Assembly: GCA_014238065.1 (NCBI GenBank)
Contig: JABABU010000034.1
Span: forward strand, 1-64,000
Source: Actinomycetota bacterium
Lineage (GTDB): Bacteria; Actinomycetota; Acidimicrobiia; Acidimicrobiales; Poriferisodalaceae
Reading direction: 5' to 3'
DNA length: 64,000 bases
In this document: positions 17,465-25,805 of the stretch, in pieces
Numbering within the stretch: position 1 is the stretch's first letter
Layout of the letters: each line of letters opens with the position of its first letter
Notes under the pieces: model-generated
What the model was told of the DNA's origin: nothing
Seen by the model: the letters and a program-made list of their open reading frames with translations, nothing else
Database searches by the model: none
Program-made: the position numbers and the translations under genes

Positions 17465-18638
17465 GGAAGTTGAGGGCGGCGCGAGCGTAGACGCGTGTGT
17501 ACGTCACGATCTCTTCGACATCGACGTACTCATCGACCTGGTGAGCGATCCACTTGTCGCCGGGGCCATAGACGACGCTGTCGAGGCCGCCATCGCGCCA
17601 CAGGATCGTTCCGTCGGTCGACCCAGGAACCCCGCCGTACACCGGTGGCTCGCCGGTGACCGATACGTGGGCCGCGGCGAGCGCGCTGCACACCGGAGAC
17701 GACGTCGGCGTGTCGGTCGATGGTCGGTCATCGATGATGGTTGGCGTCAACTCGACGCCCGACTCGGTCCCGATGTCGCTCAGGACTACCGAGACTCTGT
17801 CGAGCAGATCGCCATGATCGACAGCTGGCGTGGTCCTGACGTCGACCGTCATGACAGCCTCGGCCGGAATGACGTTGAGTTGTTCGATCGACCCTCCGTG
17901 GATCATCGTCGGCGTCAACCACACATGCCCCAGATGTTGGTATTCCCCGAAATCTCGTTGCATCGCCGTTTGCAGATCGCCAAGCCGTACCGCGACGGCT
18001 GCGAGAGCAGCAACGGGATTCGCACCCTTGAACGGCATCGCACCATGGGCCATGCGTCCGACCGCGTCGATGCGAATTCGGATTGCACCCTTCGACACGG
18101 CGCAGATCTCGCCGCCCTCTGGTTCGGCCGAGATCACTGCGTCGATGCTTTCGCAATGACCCTGCTCGACGAAGTGCTTGACACCGATCATCATCTCTTC
18201 CTCGTCGCACAAGGCTCCTATGACGATGGCGCCGGAGAACGGCCCGGCAAGCTCGAGAGCTCGGGTTGCGTATATGACAGCGGCGAGACCCGACTTCATG
18301 TCGGCCGACCCACGGCCGAAGAGCCGGCCAAACTCGATGTCGCCGCTGAACGGGTCGCGCTCCCACGCAGAACGATCGCCGGCAGTGACGACATCTGTGT
18401 GTCCCTCGAACATCAACGTCCTGCCAGGCAGGCCGCCATCCACGCGGCAGATGACGTTCGGGCGACCAGGAACGACCTCCTCGACCACGGGTTCCCAACC
18501 AAACGAACGCATCTTCGTCGCAACAGCCGCTGCCGCTGGGGCCTCAGAAAGGCCGCTCGACGGATCGTTGACGCTCTCGATCCTCACGAGTTCCTGGGCG
18601 AATGCGACAACGCCCTCAGAATCGACGTCGATGCTCAT
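17448..18638 (-). CDS. M20-family metallopeptidase/deacylase (ArgE/DapE-like)
   Basis: M20 enzymes remove acyl groups from amino acids or cleave small peptides using two metal ions. The 396-residue protein has the first ligand motif His80-Thr-Asp82 (FEGHTDVV), Asp113 in GRGSADMKSG, the Glu pair in LCDEEE (about 146-148), and the dimerisation lid with GRMAHGAMPFKG. The ATG at 18638 matches the family N-terminus; the longer open frame to 19007 runs through the upstream gene. It is 16 bp downstream of the cytidylate-kinase-like gene on the same strand. The exact substrate is not predictable. Confidence 0.88.
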   Translation of the reverse strand: MSIDVDSEGVVAFAQELVRIESVNDPSSGLSEAPAAAAVATKMRSFGWEPVVEEVVPGRPNVICRVDGGLPGRTLMFEGHTDVVTAGDRSAWERDPFSGDIEFGRLFGRGSADMKSGLAAVIYATRALELAGPFSGAIVIGALCDEEEMMIGVKHFVEQGHCESIDAVISAEPEGGEICAVSKGAIRIRIDAVGRMAHGAMPFKGANPVAALAAVAVRLGDLQTAMQRDFGEYQHLGHVWLTPTMIHGGSIEQLNVIPAEAVMTVDVRTTPAVDHGDLLDRVSVVLSDIGTESGVELTPTIIDDRPSTDTPTSSPVCSALAAAHVSVTGEPPVYGGVPGSTDGTILWRDGGLDSVVYGPGDKWIAHQVDEYVDVEEIVTYTRVYARAALNFLTEVA

Positions 18639-18654
18639 CGAGCCGCCAACCAAC

Positions 18655-19284
18655 TCACCCGTGCTGCGACCAGAAAGCCTCGGCCGCTGTTGCGATGATG
18701 TCGACCGCGAACTCGGCGCTGATGGCCGTGGTGTCCAGGCACATGTGGAACGAGTTCTTGTCGAGCCAATCTCGGTTGTACAGACGTTTCCAGTACACGC
18801 GTCGAATCGCCCCACTCTTCTCGAGACGCGTGCGAGCAGTGGCGATGTCGACGCTCTCGATCGAAGCCGCTTGGCGTATACGAGCCTCGACGGGACCGTC
18901 GAGCAACACATGGAACGCTTCGGGCAAAACCATCGACGAAGCCCAGCCCCACACCAAGCCTCCAGCCGGCTCAGCCGCGAACGATCGAATCCGCTCCTCG
19001 ACCTCACTCTTCACACGCAACGACGTGTCGGCAGGCACCGACGTCGGGACCATTCCATGCTCTACGGGCATCGAGGCGAACGCGTCCAGGATCCGTTCCC
19101 AGAGATTCCTGGTGAGGTCCTCTCCAGCTATCGGCCCCTCGGAGATGACGTCGTCCATGCCCTCGTCATCTCGGTGCTCGATCGATATCCGGCGAAGCAG
19201 CGGGATGTCGAGTCGCTCAGCAAGTGCAGGAGCAATGATGCTGCCGCCCGTCCCGTAGCTGGACGACATCGCCAACACTCGCAT
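18655..19284 (-). CDS. Cytidylate-kinase-like family protein
   Basis: This 209-residue protein resembles the cytidylate-kinase-like family (P-loop NTPase fold). The N-terminal strand-loop reads MSSSYGTGGSIIAPALAERL in place of a canonical GxxGxGKS loop, and the LID-like segment DIATARTRLEKSGAIRRVYW follows the VLLDGPVEARIRQ strand. Members are not proven CMP kinases. The start is the ATG at 19284, with GAAGGGGGA upstream; a GTG codon directly before it is also possible. It probably forms a pair with the M20 gene 16 bp downstream. The role is unknown. Confidence 0.75.
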   Translation of the reverse strand: MRVLAMSSSYGTGGSIIAPALAERLDIPLLRRISIEHRDDEGMDDVISEGPIAGEDLTRNLWERILDAFASMPVEHGMVPTSVPADTSLRVKSEVEERIRSFAAEPAGGLVWGWASSMVLPEAFHVLLDGPVEARIRQAASIESVDIATARTRLEKSGAIRRVYWKRLYNRDWLDKNSFHMCLDTTAISAEFAVDIIATAAEAFWSQHG

Positions 19285-19477
19285 CACGTTCCCCCTTCAG
19301 CTCTGTACGTCATCATCCTGACACAGCACGTCGCTTGCGTGCGATAGCCACGAACTCGTCTCGAGGCAAGACGGCTTCTCCGTGTCACCACAATCCCCAT
19401 TGCCTCGGCGGGGCTTCATGGGGGGCGTTCAATCCAACGACCCTGCCACGAGACGAACAACGTGCAACCATCACTGG

Positions 19478-20224
19478 ATGGCAGAGTCGCTTGGGGTTGT
19501 CGTCATCACCGGTGGAAGTCGCGGAATTGGAGCGGCGACGGCGGTCAAGGCCGCTGCGAGGGGCTGGTCGGTATGTGTCAACTATCGCTCCAACAAGGAA
19601 GCCGCTGACGCGGTTGCGCGAGAGTGCAGGGCGCTTGGCGTGAATGCAATGGCACAGCGATGTGACGTCGTAGACGAAGCCCAGGTGGCGAACTTGTTCG
19701 AGACGGCCGAACGCGAGCTAGGTCCCGTCACGGGACTGGTCAACAACGCCGGTGTTCTCGGGACGCAGGGTCGCTTCTCTTCGTTCGAACTCGATCGGCT
19801 CCGCAAGATCCTGGACACGAACGTCCTCGGAACGATGCTGTGCGCGAGAGAAGCGGTGAGATTGATGGAATCGCGCCGAGCGGGTTCGATCGTGAACGTC
19901 TCGTCCCGAGCGTCTGTTCTCGGTTCTGCAGACGAATACGTCGACTATGCCGCCTCCAAAGGCGCCGTCGACAGCCTCACCGTTGGCCTCGCGAACGAGC
20001 TCGGACCACTTGGCATCAGGGTCAACGCTGTACGGCCAGGTCTCATCCTCACCGACATCCACGCATCAGGTGGTGACCCCGGTCGTGTCGATCGGCTCGC
20101 GCCGAAGGTACCCATGCGGCGCGGCGGCACTCCCGAAGAGGTCGCCGACACGATCGTGTGGTTGCTGTCCGAAGAGGCGAGCTACGTGAGCGGATCGTTC
20201 GTCGAAGTCAGCGGGGCCCGCTGA
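19478..20224 (+). CDS. SDR family oxidoreductase (FabG/glucose-1-dehydrogenase-like)
   Basis: A classical SDR of 248 residues with cofactor loop GGSRGIG (near 12), NNAG as VNNAGVLG, catalytic Ser in VNVSSRASVLG, and YxxxK as YAASK. The C-terminal segment EEASYVSGSFVEVSG is typical. The start is the ATG at 19478 in front of AESLGVVVITGG. It converges with the MOSC-domain gene 5 bp downstream. The substrate is unknown. Confidence 0.9.
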   Translation: MAESLGVVVITGGSRGIGAATAVKAAARGWSVCVNYRSNKEAADAVARECRALGVNAMAQRCDVVDEAQVANLFETAERELGPVTGLVNNAGVLGTQGRFSSFELDRLRKILDTNVLGTMLCAREAVRLMESRRAGSIVNVSSRASVLGSADEYVDYAASKGAVDSLTVGLANELGPLGIRVNAVRPGLILTDIHASGGDPGRVDRLAPKVPMRRGGTPEEVADTIVWLLSEEASYVSGSFVEVSGAR

Positions 20225-20229
20225 ACCGA

Positions 20230-20790
20230 TCAACCCACCTCGGGCGCCGGCTCAACTCCGTGAGCGACGTTGGCGGCGACCAGGTCCGGCGCGAGGTCGT
20301 CGACATCGACCGGCTCGATGGCATCCCCGACCCGAATCGTCCCGTCGACGATCACCCGTGCATTCAGCCCTGAACGATGAATGAGCGGGCGGAACACCCG
20401 TTTACCGAGGAGATCTTGGAGATAGTTGCAGGGCACGTTGAGCCGACCACCGAACAACACTGCCTCGCCCACGACGAAGTACTGGCCGACAAGATGATTC
20501 AGCGGCACACCAACGGTGGTGAGGTTGCGCCGATGCTCCTGCGGCAGCAGCTCGATCTTGGTGTCGCGAGCGAGTGCATCGAGTGTCTCTTGCTCGATGA
20601 GGGTGATCTGGCGATCGATGTGATGGCGCTCGGAGTAGGTCCCGGTTCGCTCGGCATACCGATCCCCGGGAATACCGATTCCAGCGACAAGATGGGCAGA
20701 TTCCGACGCCACCATGTCGCTGCGCCCTTTGCCCGTCGTGTGGATGTGGGTGAGTTGGCCGCTGTACGTCACGATGTCATTCTTGCGCAC
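20230..20790 (-). CDS. MOSC-domain protein
   Basis: MOSC domains bind molybdenum cofactor or transfer sulfur through a conserved cysteine. The 186-residue protein has IPGDRY (40-45), the conserved EHRRNLTT block (85-92) and the putative active cysteine Cys121 in RLNVPCNYLQ. It starts with GTG at 20790, 6 bp after the LDH2-family gene on the same strand, so the two are probably co-transcribed. Two molybdenum hydroxylases are encoded in the same window about 33 kb away; a link is possible but not shown. Confidence 0.85.
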   Translation of the reverse strand: MRKNDIVTYSGQLTHIHTTGKGRSDMVASESAHLVAGIGIPGDRYAERTGTYSERHHIDRQITLIEQETLDALARDTKIELLPQEHRRNLTTVGVPLNHLVGQYFVVGEAVLFGGRLNVPCNYLQDLLGKRVFRPLIHRSGLNARVIVDGTIRVGDAIEPVDVDDLAPDLVAANVAHGVEPAPEVG

Positions 20791-20796
20791 CGGCCT

Positions 20797-21876
20797 TCAC
20801 GGCGCTCGCATCGCTTCGAGGTCCTCCGAGGAGAGGCCCACCGACTCGCCGGCAGCCAGCATCGACGCCCATGTCCCCACCGCGAGGTCGATGCCGTCGC
20901 GTAGCTGACGATCGCGGTGGCGGCGTTCGAGTTCGCCTGGCACCAGCACGTCATCGTGACCGACAGCCACCCGCGATTGCTTGACCCAGTCGACGAAGTA
21001 TTCGACGTCGTCGGCAAACGCGTGCGAGGTCCCGAACGCACCGGGGTCGACATAGATCGACAACATGCCGTTCGCGAATCTTTGTCGTTCTGGTTTCGTT
21101 GTTCCCGAACCGGTCAGCGCACCCCCGAGCAACTCACACATGAACGCTAGGCCCGATCCTTTGTGGTCACCCATCGCACGTAACGCTCCTTTGCCCTGCG
21201 ACGATCTCGCAGGCCGGCCTGGTCCGTACAGCGCATCTGGGTCATCGGTCAGTTCGCCCTCGGCGGAGATGAAGCTGCCAGGAGGCACCGAAGGACCGCC
21301 TTCGGTGGCCACGTTCGCCTTGCCCTCTGCGATGATCGCGGTTGCGAAGTCATGGACGAGCGGTTCAAGGCCTGGCCGGGGTACACCGATGGCGATGGGG
21401 TCGGTTCCGAAGCGCCGGTCGATTGCTCCGAAGGGCGCGACGAGGGGAGTTCCCCTGGCGTTGACGATGTGGATGCTGACCAACCCGGCTCCAGCTGCCA
21501 TTTCGGCCCAATCGCCGGCGCGTCCGATGTGCCCGGCATGCCGCAGCGCAACAATCGCAGCCCCGCCTGCGCCTGCGATCTCGATGCCGATGTTCACTGC
21601 CTGCTCGCCGACGGTCTGCCCGAATCCAAAGTGGCCGTCGACGATCGCGAAGGTCTGGGACCGTGTCACCACTTCGGCGGTCCGGTCGGCGACCACATCA
21701 CCGTCGGCGAGGTTTGTGACGTATCGGGCCAGCCGGTTCACGCCGTGGCTGTCGTGGCCCATGAGGTTGGCGAGTACCAGGCGGCGGCTCACCCGTTCGG
21801 CTTCGGGTTGCGAACAGCCGGCGGCGTGCAGGACTGTGGCGGTTGTCTGCTCGAGTGCTTCAGCTGCGATCAGCAT
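20797..21876 (-). CDS. Malate/L-lactate dehydrogenase family (LDH2) oxidoreductase
   Basis: An NAD(P)-dependent dehydrogenase of the LDH2/YlbC/AllD fold, 359 residues. It shows the N-terminal GHDSHGVNRLARYV motif (about 50-63), GGAAIVALRHAGHIGRAGDW near 120 and the C-terminal DHKGSGLAFMCELLGGALTG. The ATG at 21876 has GGAGG six bases upstream; the frame extends to 21906 without support. The family includes malate, lactate, sulfolactate and ureidoglycolate dehydrogenases, and sequence alone does not decide between them. Confidence 0.87.
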   Translation of the reverse strand: MLIAAEALEQTTATVLHAAGCSQPEAERVSRRLVLANLMGHDSHGVNRLARYVTNLADGDVVADRTAEVVTRSQTFAIVDGHFGFGQTVGEQAVNIGIEIAGAGGAAIVALRHAGHIGRAGDWAEMAAGAGLVSIHIVNARGTPLVAPFGAIDRRFGTDPIAIGVPRPGLEPLVHDFATAIIAEGKANVATEGGPSVPPGSFISAEGELTDDPDALYGPGRPARSSQGKGALRAMGDHKGSGLAFMCELLGGALTGSGTTKPERQRFANGMLSIYVDPGAFGTSHAFADDVEYFVDWVKQSRVAVGHDDVLVPGELERRHRDRQLRDGIDLAVGTWASMLAAGESVGLSSEDLEAMRAP

Positions 21877-21948
21877 CTCGCTCCTCCCGTTGATGTTGTG
21901 ACGCACGGACCGATCGCCGCGGTGAGCTCAGAACGCTACGTTGGGCCG

Positions 21949-22344
21949 ATGGTGGATGACGAACTGTTCCGCAAGCTCGCGGCGACACGAGCGGCTTACG
22001 AGGACGCAACCGATCGTGATGAACGCGATCGGCTCGAAGCCGAGTTGACTGCGATTCGAGCCGAGGTTGCCGAGGTAACCCGCGGCGGTCTCGACACGAT
22101 GACCGACGAACAGCTCGCCAGGGAGATCCAGCGTCTCGAACGCGAACTCTCGGAGCTCCACAGGCGAAAGCTGAACCCGTCGATGGCGTTCGGCGGAACA
22201 GAGCAGGCCGGTGGAGGCTTCGACCCGCTTCTGCTTCAGCAACACAACCAGAGGGTCGATGCGCAGGGCAACAGGGCCGCCCTGGAGAAGTCCCTCATCG
22301 AGCTCCGCGCTGAGTCGACCCAGAGAGCGGCAGGCCCGAGCTGA
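21949..22344 (+). CDS. Hypothetical coiled-coil protein
   Basis: A 131-residue soluble protein of unknown family. Residues 1-85 are strongly charged and heptad-like (RDERDRLEAELTAIRAEVAE, later REIQRLERELSELHRRK), suggesting a coiled coil or helical hairpin. A short Gly-rich spacer and another helix follow. The ATG at 21949 is preceded by no clear ribosome-binding site. It is 33 bp upstream of the AttH-like gene, on the same strand. Confidence 0.7.
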   Translation: MVDDELFRKLAATRAAYEDATDRDERDRLEAELTAIRAEVAEVTRGGLDTMTDEQLAREIQRLERELSELHRRKLNPSMAFGGTEQAGGGFDPLLLQQHNQRVDAQGNRAALEKSLIELRAESTQRAAGPS

Positions 22345-22377
22345 TCAGTCAACCGCGTCGGCACTAGTGTCCCGGCC

Positions 22378-23496
22378 ATGTTGACCCCGATGGACGACTA
22401 CCCGATTCACCAGACCAGCGCGCCACTCGCGCAGAAGGTCTCCTCGGATCCGAATCACTACGACCGCTACTTCTTCAATGGCTACACCGAGGACTACTAC
22501 TTCGGTGTCGCCATGGCGCACTATCCGAATCGGGGCATCATCGATGCCGCCGTGTCCGTGGTTCACGGCGGAACGCAACGCTCGATCTTCGCATCAGGAA
22601 GGATCCCTGCCGATCCTTCTGAAACGCGAGTCGGTCCCATTGGCATCGAAATCGTCGAACCACTCCGCGTGTCGCGGATCACCGTCGACAGCCCGGACGA
22701 GGACGTCTCGATCGACATCACGTTCACGGCAAGAACGGCTGTGCTCGAAGAACCTCGCCAGGTTCTGATGACGTCGAACAGGATCAGTCTCGACAACACC
22801 CGCATGACGCAGTGGGGGCGATGGTCCGGATCGATTCACTTCGGCGAGATCAACATCGATCTAGAAGCCGACGTGCCCTTCGGTGTGAAAGATCGGTCCT
22901 GGGGAACGCGGCCCGTCGGCGACCAACCGACCGTCGCTCCAGGCTCTGGCGGGCGTCAGTTCTTCTTCCTGTGGGCTCCGATCAACTTCGACGATCGCTG
23001 TACCCACTTCATGACGTTCGACGGACCGGTGGGCGAACGTCACGTCGAGGGGGCTGCTGAACTGTCAATCATCGGCGCGGACGAGCCGACTTGGGGCAAC
23101 GGAGATGCAGTCGAGAGAACGCGCGGTGACTTCCACGTCGATTGGGAACCGGGCCTTAGACGCGCTCGCGACGCCCAGATCGTGTTGCATCACTTCACCG
23201 GCAAATCCGAAGCCATCGATCTCGAGCCCCTGTTCACGTTCAGGATGCGAGGCATCGGATACGGACATCCAGTACACAAGCACGGCACCTGGCTCGGCGA
23301 CGACGTTGTCCGGACCGAGATCCACTCGACGGACGAACTCGATTCTGTCGACCCCACATGCATTCACGTTCAGCAGATCGTGCGGGCAACGGACGCTTCT
23401 GGCAGTGTCGGAATCGGCGCGCTCGAGCTCTATGCCATCGGACCTCACGCTCCTACCGGACTGACCGGCACGCTCGACGGCTACGGGCCGAACTGA
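22378..23496 (+). CDS. AttH/CrtC-like (DUF7064/7065-type) protein
   Basis: A 372-residue soluble protein related to the hydroxyneurosporene-synthase/AttH lipocalin-like fold common in actinobacterial catabolic gene sets. Visible family marks are the N-terminal NHYDRYFFNGYTEDYYFGVA, the central block WGRWSGSIHFGEI with VKDRSWGTRPVG (about 138-183), and the late aromatic FFFLWAPINF. There is no signal peptide. The biochemical role of the family is not established, so I leave it without a function. Confidence 0.65.
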   Translation: MLTPMDDYPIHQTSAPLAQKVSSDPNHYDRYFFNGYTEDYYFGVAMAHYPNRGIIDAAVSVVHGGTQRSIFASGRIPADPSETRVGPIGIEIVEPLRVSRITVDSPDEDVSIDITFTARTAVLEEPRQVLMTSNRISLDNTRMTQWGRWSGSIHFGEINIDLEADVPFGVKDRSWGTRPVGDQPTVAPGSGGRQFFFLWAPINFDDRCTHFMTFDGPVGERHVEGAAELSIIGADEPTWGNGDAVERTRGDFHVDWEPGLRRARDAQIVLHHFTGKSEAIDLEPLFTFRMRGIGYGHPVHKHGTWLGDDVVRTEIHSTDELDSVDPTCIHVQQIVRATDASGSVGIGALELYAIGPHAPTGLTGTLDGYGPN

Positions 23497-23503
23497 TTCG
23501 GAC

Positions 23504-23803
23504 ATGTCCAATCTGGTCCGCAATCTGATCATGGCGGTGGTCGCTCTCTGCAGTCTGTCGCTACTGGCGCGCGTGCTGTTCGACACGCCGTGGTGGGGCA
23601 TCTTGGTCGGGTTCAGCCTGGCAGTGGTGTGGGTCACGATCTATTCCGTTGCCGTTGCGCGCGGGATACCGCTCGCCCCGGACGCGTTCCGAAGAGGCAA
23701 CAATGCCAACCCCGCGCTTGCGAGTTACGCACCACCGATCTGGGTCGCGCTGGTGCTGCTTTGGTTTTGCGCAGGCTGGTTCATCACGAATGGCGGTGGC
23801 TGA
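23504..23803 (+). CDS. Small hypothetical membrane protein
   Basis: A 99-residue protein with three likely membrane helices (about 8-27, 30-53 and 77-95) and a short cytoplasmic or external loop with RGNNANPALASYAPP. It begins 7 bp after the preceding stop on the same strand, suggesting co-transcription with the AttH-like gene. No family recognised. Confidence 0.65.
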   Translation: MSNLVRNLIMAVVALCSLSLLARVLFDTPWWGILVGFSLAVVWVTIYSVAVARGIPLAPDAFRRGNNANPALASYAPPIWVALVLLWFCAGWFITNGGG

Positions 23804-23853
23804 GACGAATCTCTCACACGGCTCGGCGAACGGCATCCGCCGGTTGCGAGAAG

Positions 23854-23879
23854 CACCTCCGAATCGCATCGAGGAGGTG
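23854..23879 (+). other. Perfect 7-bp stem-loop between two plus-strand genes
   Basis: cacctcc (23854-23860) pairs perfectly with ggaggtg (23873-23879) across a 12-nt loop, 50 bp past the small membrane protein. No T-tract follows, so it is not a typical intrinsic terminator. It could be a weak terminator or a chance structure. Confidence 0.35.
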
Positions 23880-24009
23880 TGACACCCACCGCAGCGTCCA
23901 ACGGAAGAGTCATCGCCTGCCGCGTCGGGTTCGCTTCCAGCAATGCCACCATCAAATCCTGAGCCTCACCATCGACGTGGCCTGAGGCGGTCGGTACCCT
24001 CGACCTACG

Positions 24010-24570
24010 ATGGTTGTTCCCGTCGATCGTGGCTACCCCGGACTCGGGCGACCGAAAACGCCAACCCCTCCACCGCGCTGGCCAAAGGCCATCATCTGGC
24101 TACTGCTCGCCTGCGGGGCGCTGGTCGGCGTAGGCTGGCTGATCCTCGTCGGCATGTACGACGTGCACCAAGTCGGCTCGGACAACATGTCGCCGACCCT
24201 CGAGATCGGCGACCGCATCTACTCGCGTCCAGCGGTGTCCGCGGGACGGGGCGACATCGTCATCTATTACAGCGTCGCCGTTGAAGGACCCGCCATCGGC
24301 AGGGTGGTGGCCATCGAAGGCGATGTCGTGAGCACGGTGAACGGGACGCTCACGCTCAACGGCATCCTCATCCGCGAGTCCTACCTGACCGATGGCATCG
24401 ATACGACAGGTGTCGTCGAGACCGTGGTTCCGACCCAGCACTACTTCATTTTCGGGGACAACCGATCGAACTCGTTCGACTCCAGGATTTTCGGTCCCGT
24501 GTCAGGCGATACGCTCCGCTCGCGTGTCAGGTTCATCGGTTGGCCTCTTGGTCGTTTGGGTGGGCTCTGA
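24010..24570 (+). CDS. Signal peptidase I homologue lacking the catalytic Ser and Lys
   Basis: Signal peptidase I removes signal peptides using a Ser/Lys dyad. This 186-residue protein has the family layout: one membrane helix (about 27-49), the box that normally reads SMxPTL, the GDIV box, the GD box and the late GDNRSNSFDSR box (149-159). The nucleophile box reads GSDNMSPTL, with Asn59 where Ser is required. The lysine box, normally YxKRVxGxPGD, reads AIGRVVAIEGD, with Gly97 instead of Lys. Box E and the fold are well kept, so it looks like a maintained pseudoenzyme rather than a decaying gene. No true signal peptidase is in the window. Confidence 0.82.
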   Translation: MVVPVDRGYPGLGRPKTPTPPPRWPKAIIWLLLACGALVGVGWLILVGMYDVHQVGSDNMSPTLEIGDRIYSRPAVSAGRGDIVIYYSVAVEGPAIGRVVAIEGDVVSTVNGTLTLNGILIRESYLTDGIDTTGVVETVVPTQHYFIFGDNRSNSFDSRIFGPVSGDTLRSRVRFIGWPLGRLGGL

Positions 24571-24572
24571 AA

Positions 24573-25805
24573 TCACGCCTCAACGACTCGCTGCATGTCG
24601 ATCACCTGGCGGTGAGACGAGGTCCACAGCATCAGTGCCACGAAGCCTGTGCATGTCATCGTTATGATCGCGGTTGTCACGCCGTGGCGTTCGGCGATCT
24701 CGCCGAGAATGGTCGACCCGACGGGCAGGGCTCCGATCGACATGCCGAGCAGTCCCATGGCACGTCCCCTCACCTCAGGGCTTGCGACGTTGAGCACGAG
24801 AACCGACTGGGTTGCCCCGAACATGCCACTTCCGACGCTCGCTACATACAACGCAGCCATGGCCAGCGGAAGCGAATTGGCCAGCGCAAACGGAATCAAC
24901 ATCAGCATCGCGAACGACATTCCAGCCACGTAGAGCCTGCCGTTACGCCTCGGACGCAACGTCGCGATGATGACCGCAGCGGTCATCATCCCGAAACCCG
25001 TGCACGAAGCGAGAAGACCGATCTGACTGGCCGAGATTTCCAAGCGATCGCCGACGCGCTGAATCGCCGGGAAATACGCGAAAAAGAACAGGTTCGCAAT
25101 GATCGTCACACCAAGGATGCTGCGGAGCCCGACGTTTGTCTTGGCCAGCGCGAAACCCTCTTTCAGTTCGCGCAGCGGCCTCGACGCTGAAATCTTCGGT
25201 GGAGTAGCGACCGACGGCGGGAGCCGCAGGAAGAACATCAGGCTGACGATGAACAGGCACGAAAGGACCAGAAAGCCCTCGCCTACCCCGAGCAGCGCAA
25301 CCATTGCCCCACCGAGAAGGTTCCCGACCACCATCCCCGAGGACTGCGATGTCGACTCGAGCGCGACCGCGTTGTCGAGACGTGCTGCCCCCACGATGTC
25401 GACGACAAGGGCGCGTCGACTCGTCATGTCACTGACCCAGGCGAAGCCTGACGTGACGAGCAGGGGAAACACCATCCATGTCTCGAGATTTCCTGCGCGT
25501 TCGAACAGGCCCAAGGCCAGGGTCACAGGAATCATCAGCAGGAATTGCCCTCTGACGATCTTGACCTTGTTGTAACGGTCAGCGATCACACCGCCGATGA
25601 CGCCGCCAAACAGCATTGGCGCCCAGATGGACGTTCCTGTCAGCTGTACGAGGCGCGGCGAGTCGGTCACCTCGTTGATGTGATACGCGGCGATGAAGGC
25701 CACACCCCAGCGTCCCCAGAACCAGCAGATTCCGCTCAGATAGAACCAACGGAAACCTGGTGCGTCGAACGCAGGGAACAGACGACGCCGCGCAGCTGAT
25801 GTCAT
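24573..25805 (-). CDS. MFS transporter
   Basis: A 12-helix major facilitator superfamily permease, 410 residues. It shows the loop 2-3 motif GGVIADRYNKVKIVRG (about 70-85) and the repeat motif near LYVASVGSGMFGATQSVLVL. The ATG at 25805 overlaps the stop of the upstream amidohydrolase in ATGA, so the transporter is translationally coupled to it and probably moves its substrate or product. The closest general type is the enterobactin/macrolide exporter-like MFS group, but direction and substrate are not determinable. Confidence 0.85.
   Translation of the reverse strand: MTSAARRRLFPAFDAPGFRWFYLSGICWFWGRWGVAFIAAYHINEVTDSPRLVQLTGTSIWAPMLFGGVIGGVIADRYNKVKIVRGQFLLMIPVTLALGLFERAGNLETWMVFPLLVTSGFAWVSDMTSRRALVVDIVGAARLDNAVALESTSQSSGMVVGNLLGGAMVALLGVGEGFLVLSCLFIVSLMFFLRLPPSVATPPKISASRPLRELKEGFALAKTNVGLRSILGVTIIANLFFFAYFPAIQRVGDRLEISASQIGLLASCTGFGMMTAAVIIATLRPRRNGRLYVAGMSFAMLMLIPFALANSLPLAMAALYVASVGSGMFGATQSVLVLNVASPEVRGRAMGLLGMSIGALPVGSTILGEIAERHGVTTAIITMTCTGFVALMLWTSSHRQVIDMQRVVEA

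Noticed and set aside
17418-18698. 426-residue plus-strand frame opposite the M20 gene
   Set aside because: Antisense shadow of a gene with all metal ligands; no ribosome-binding site.
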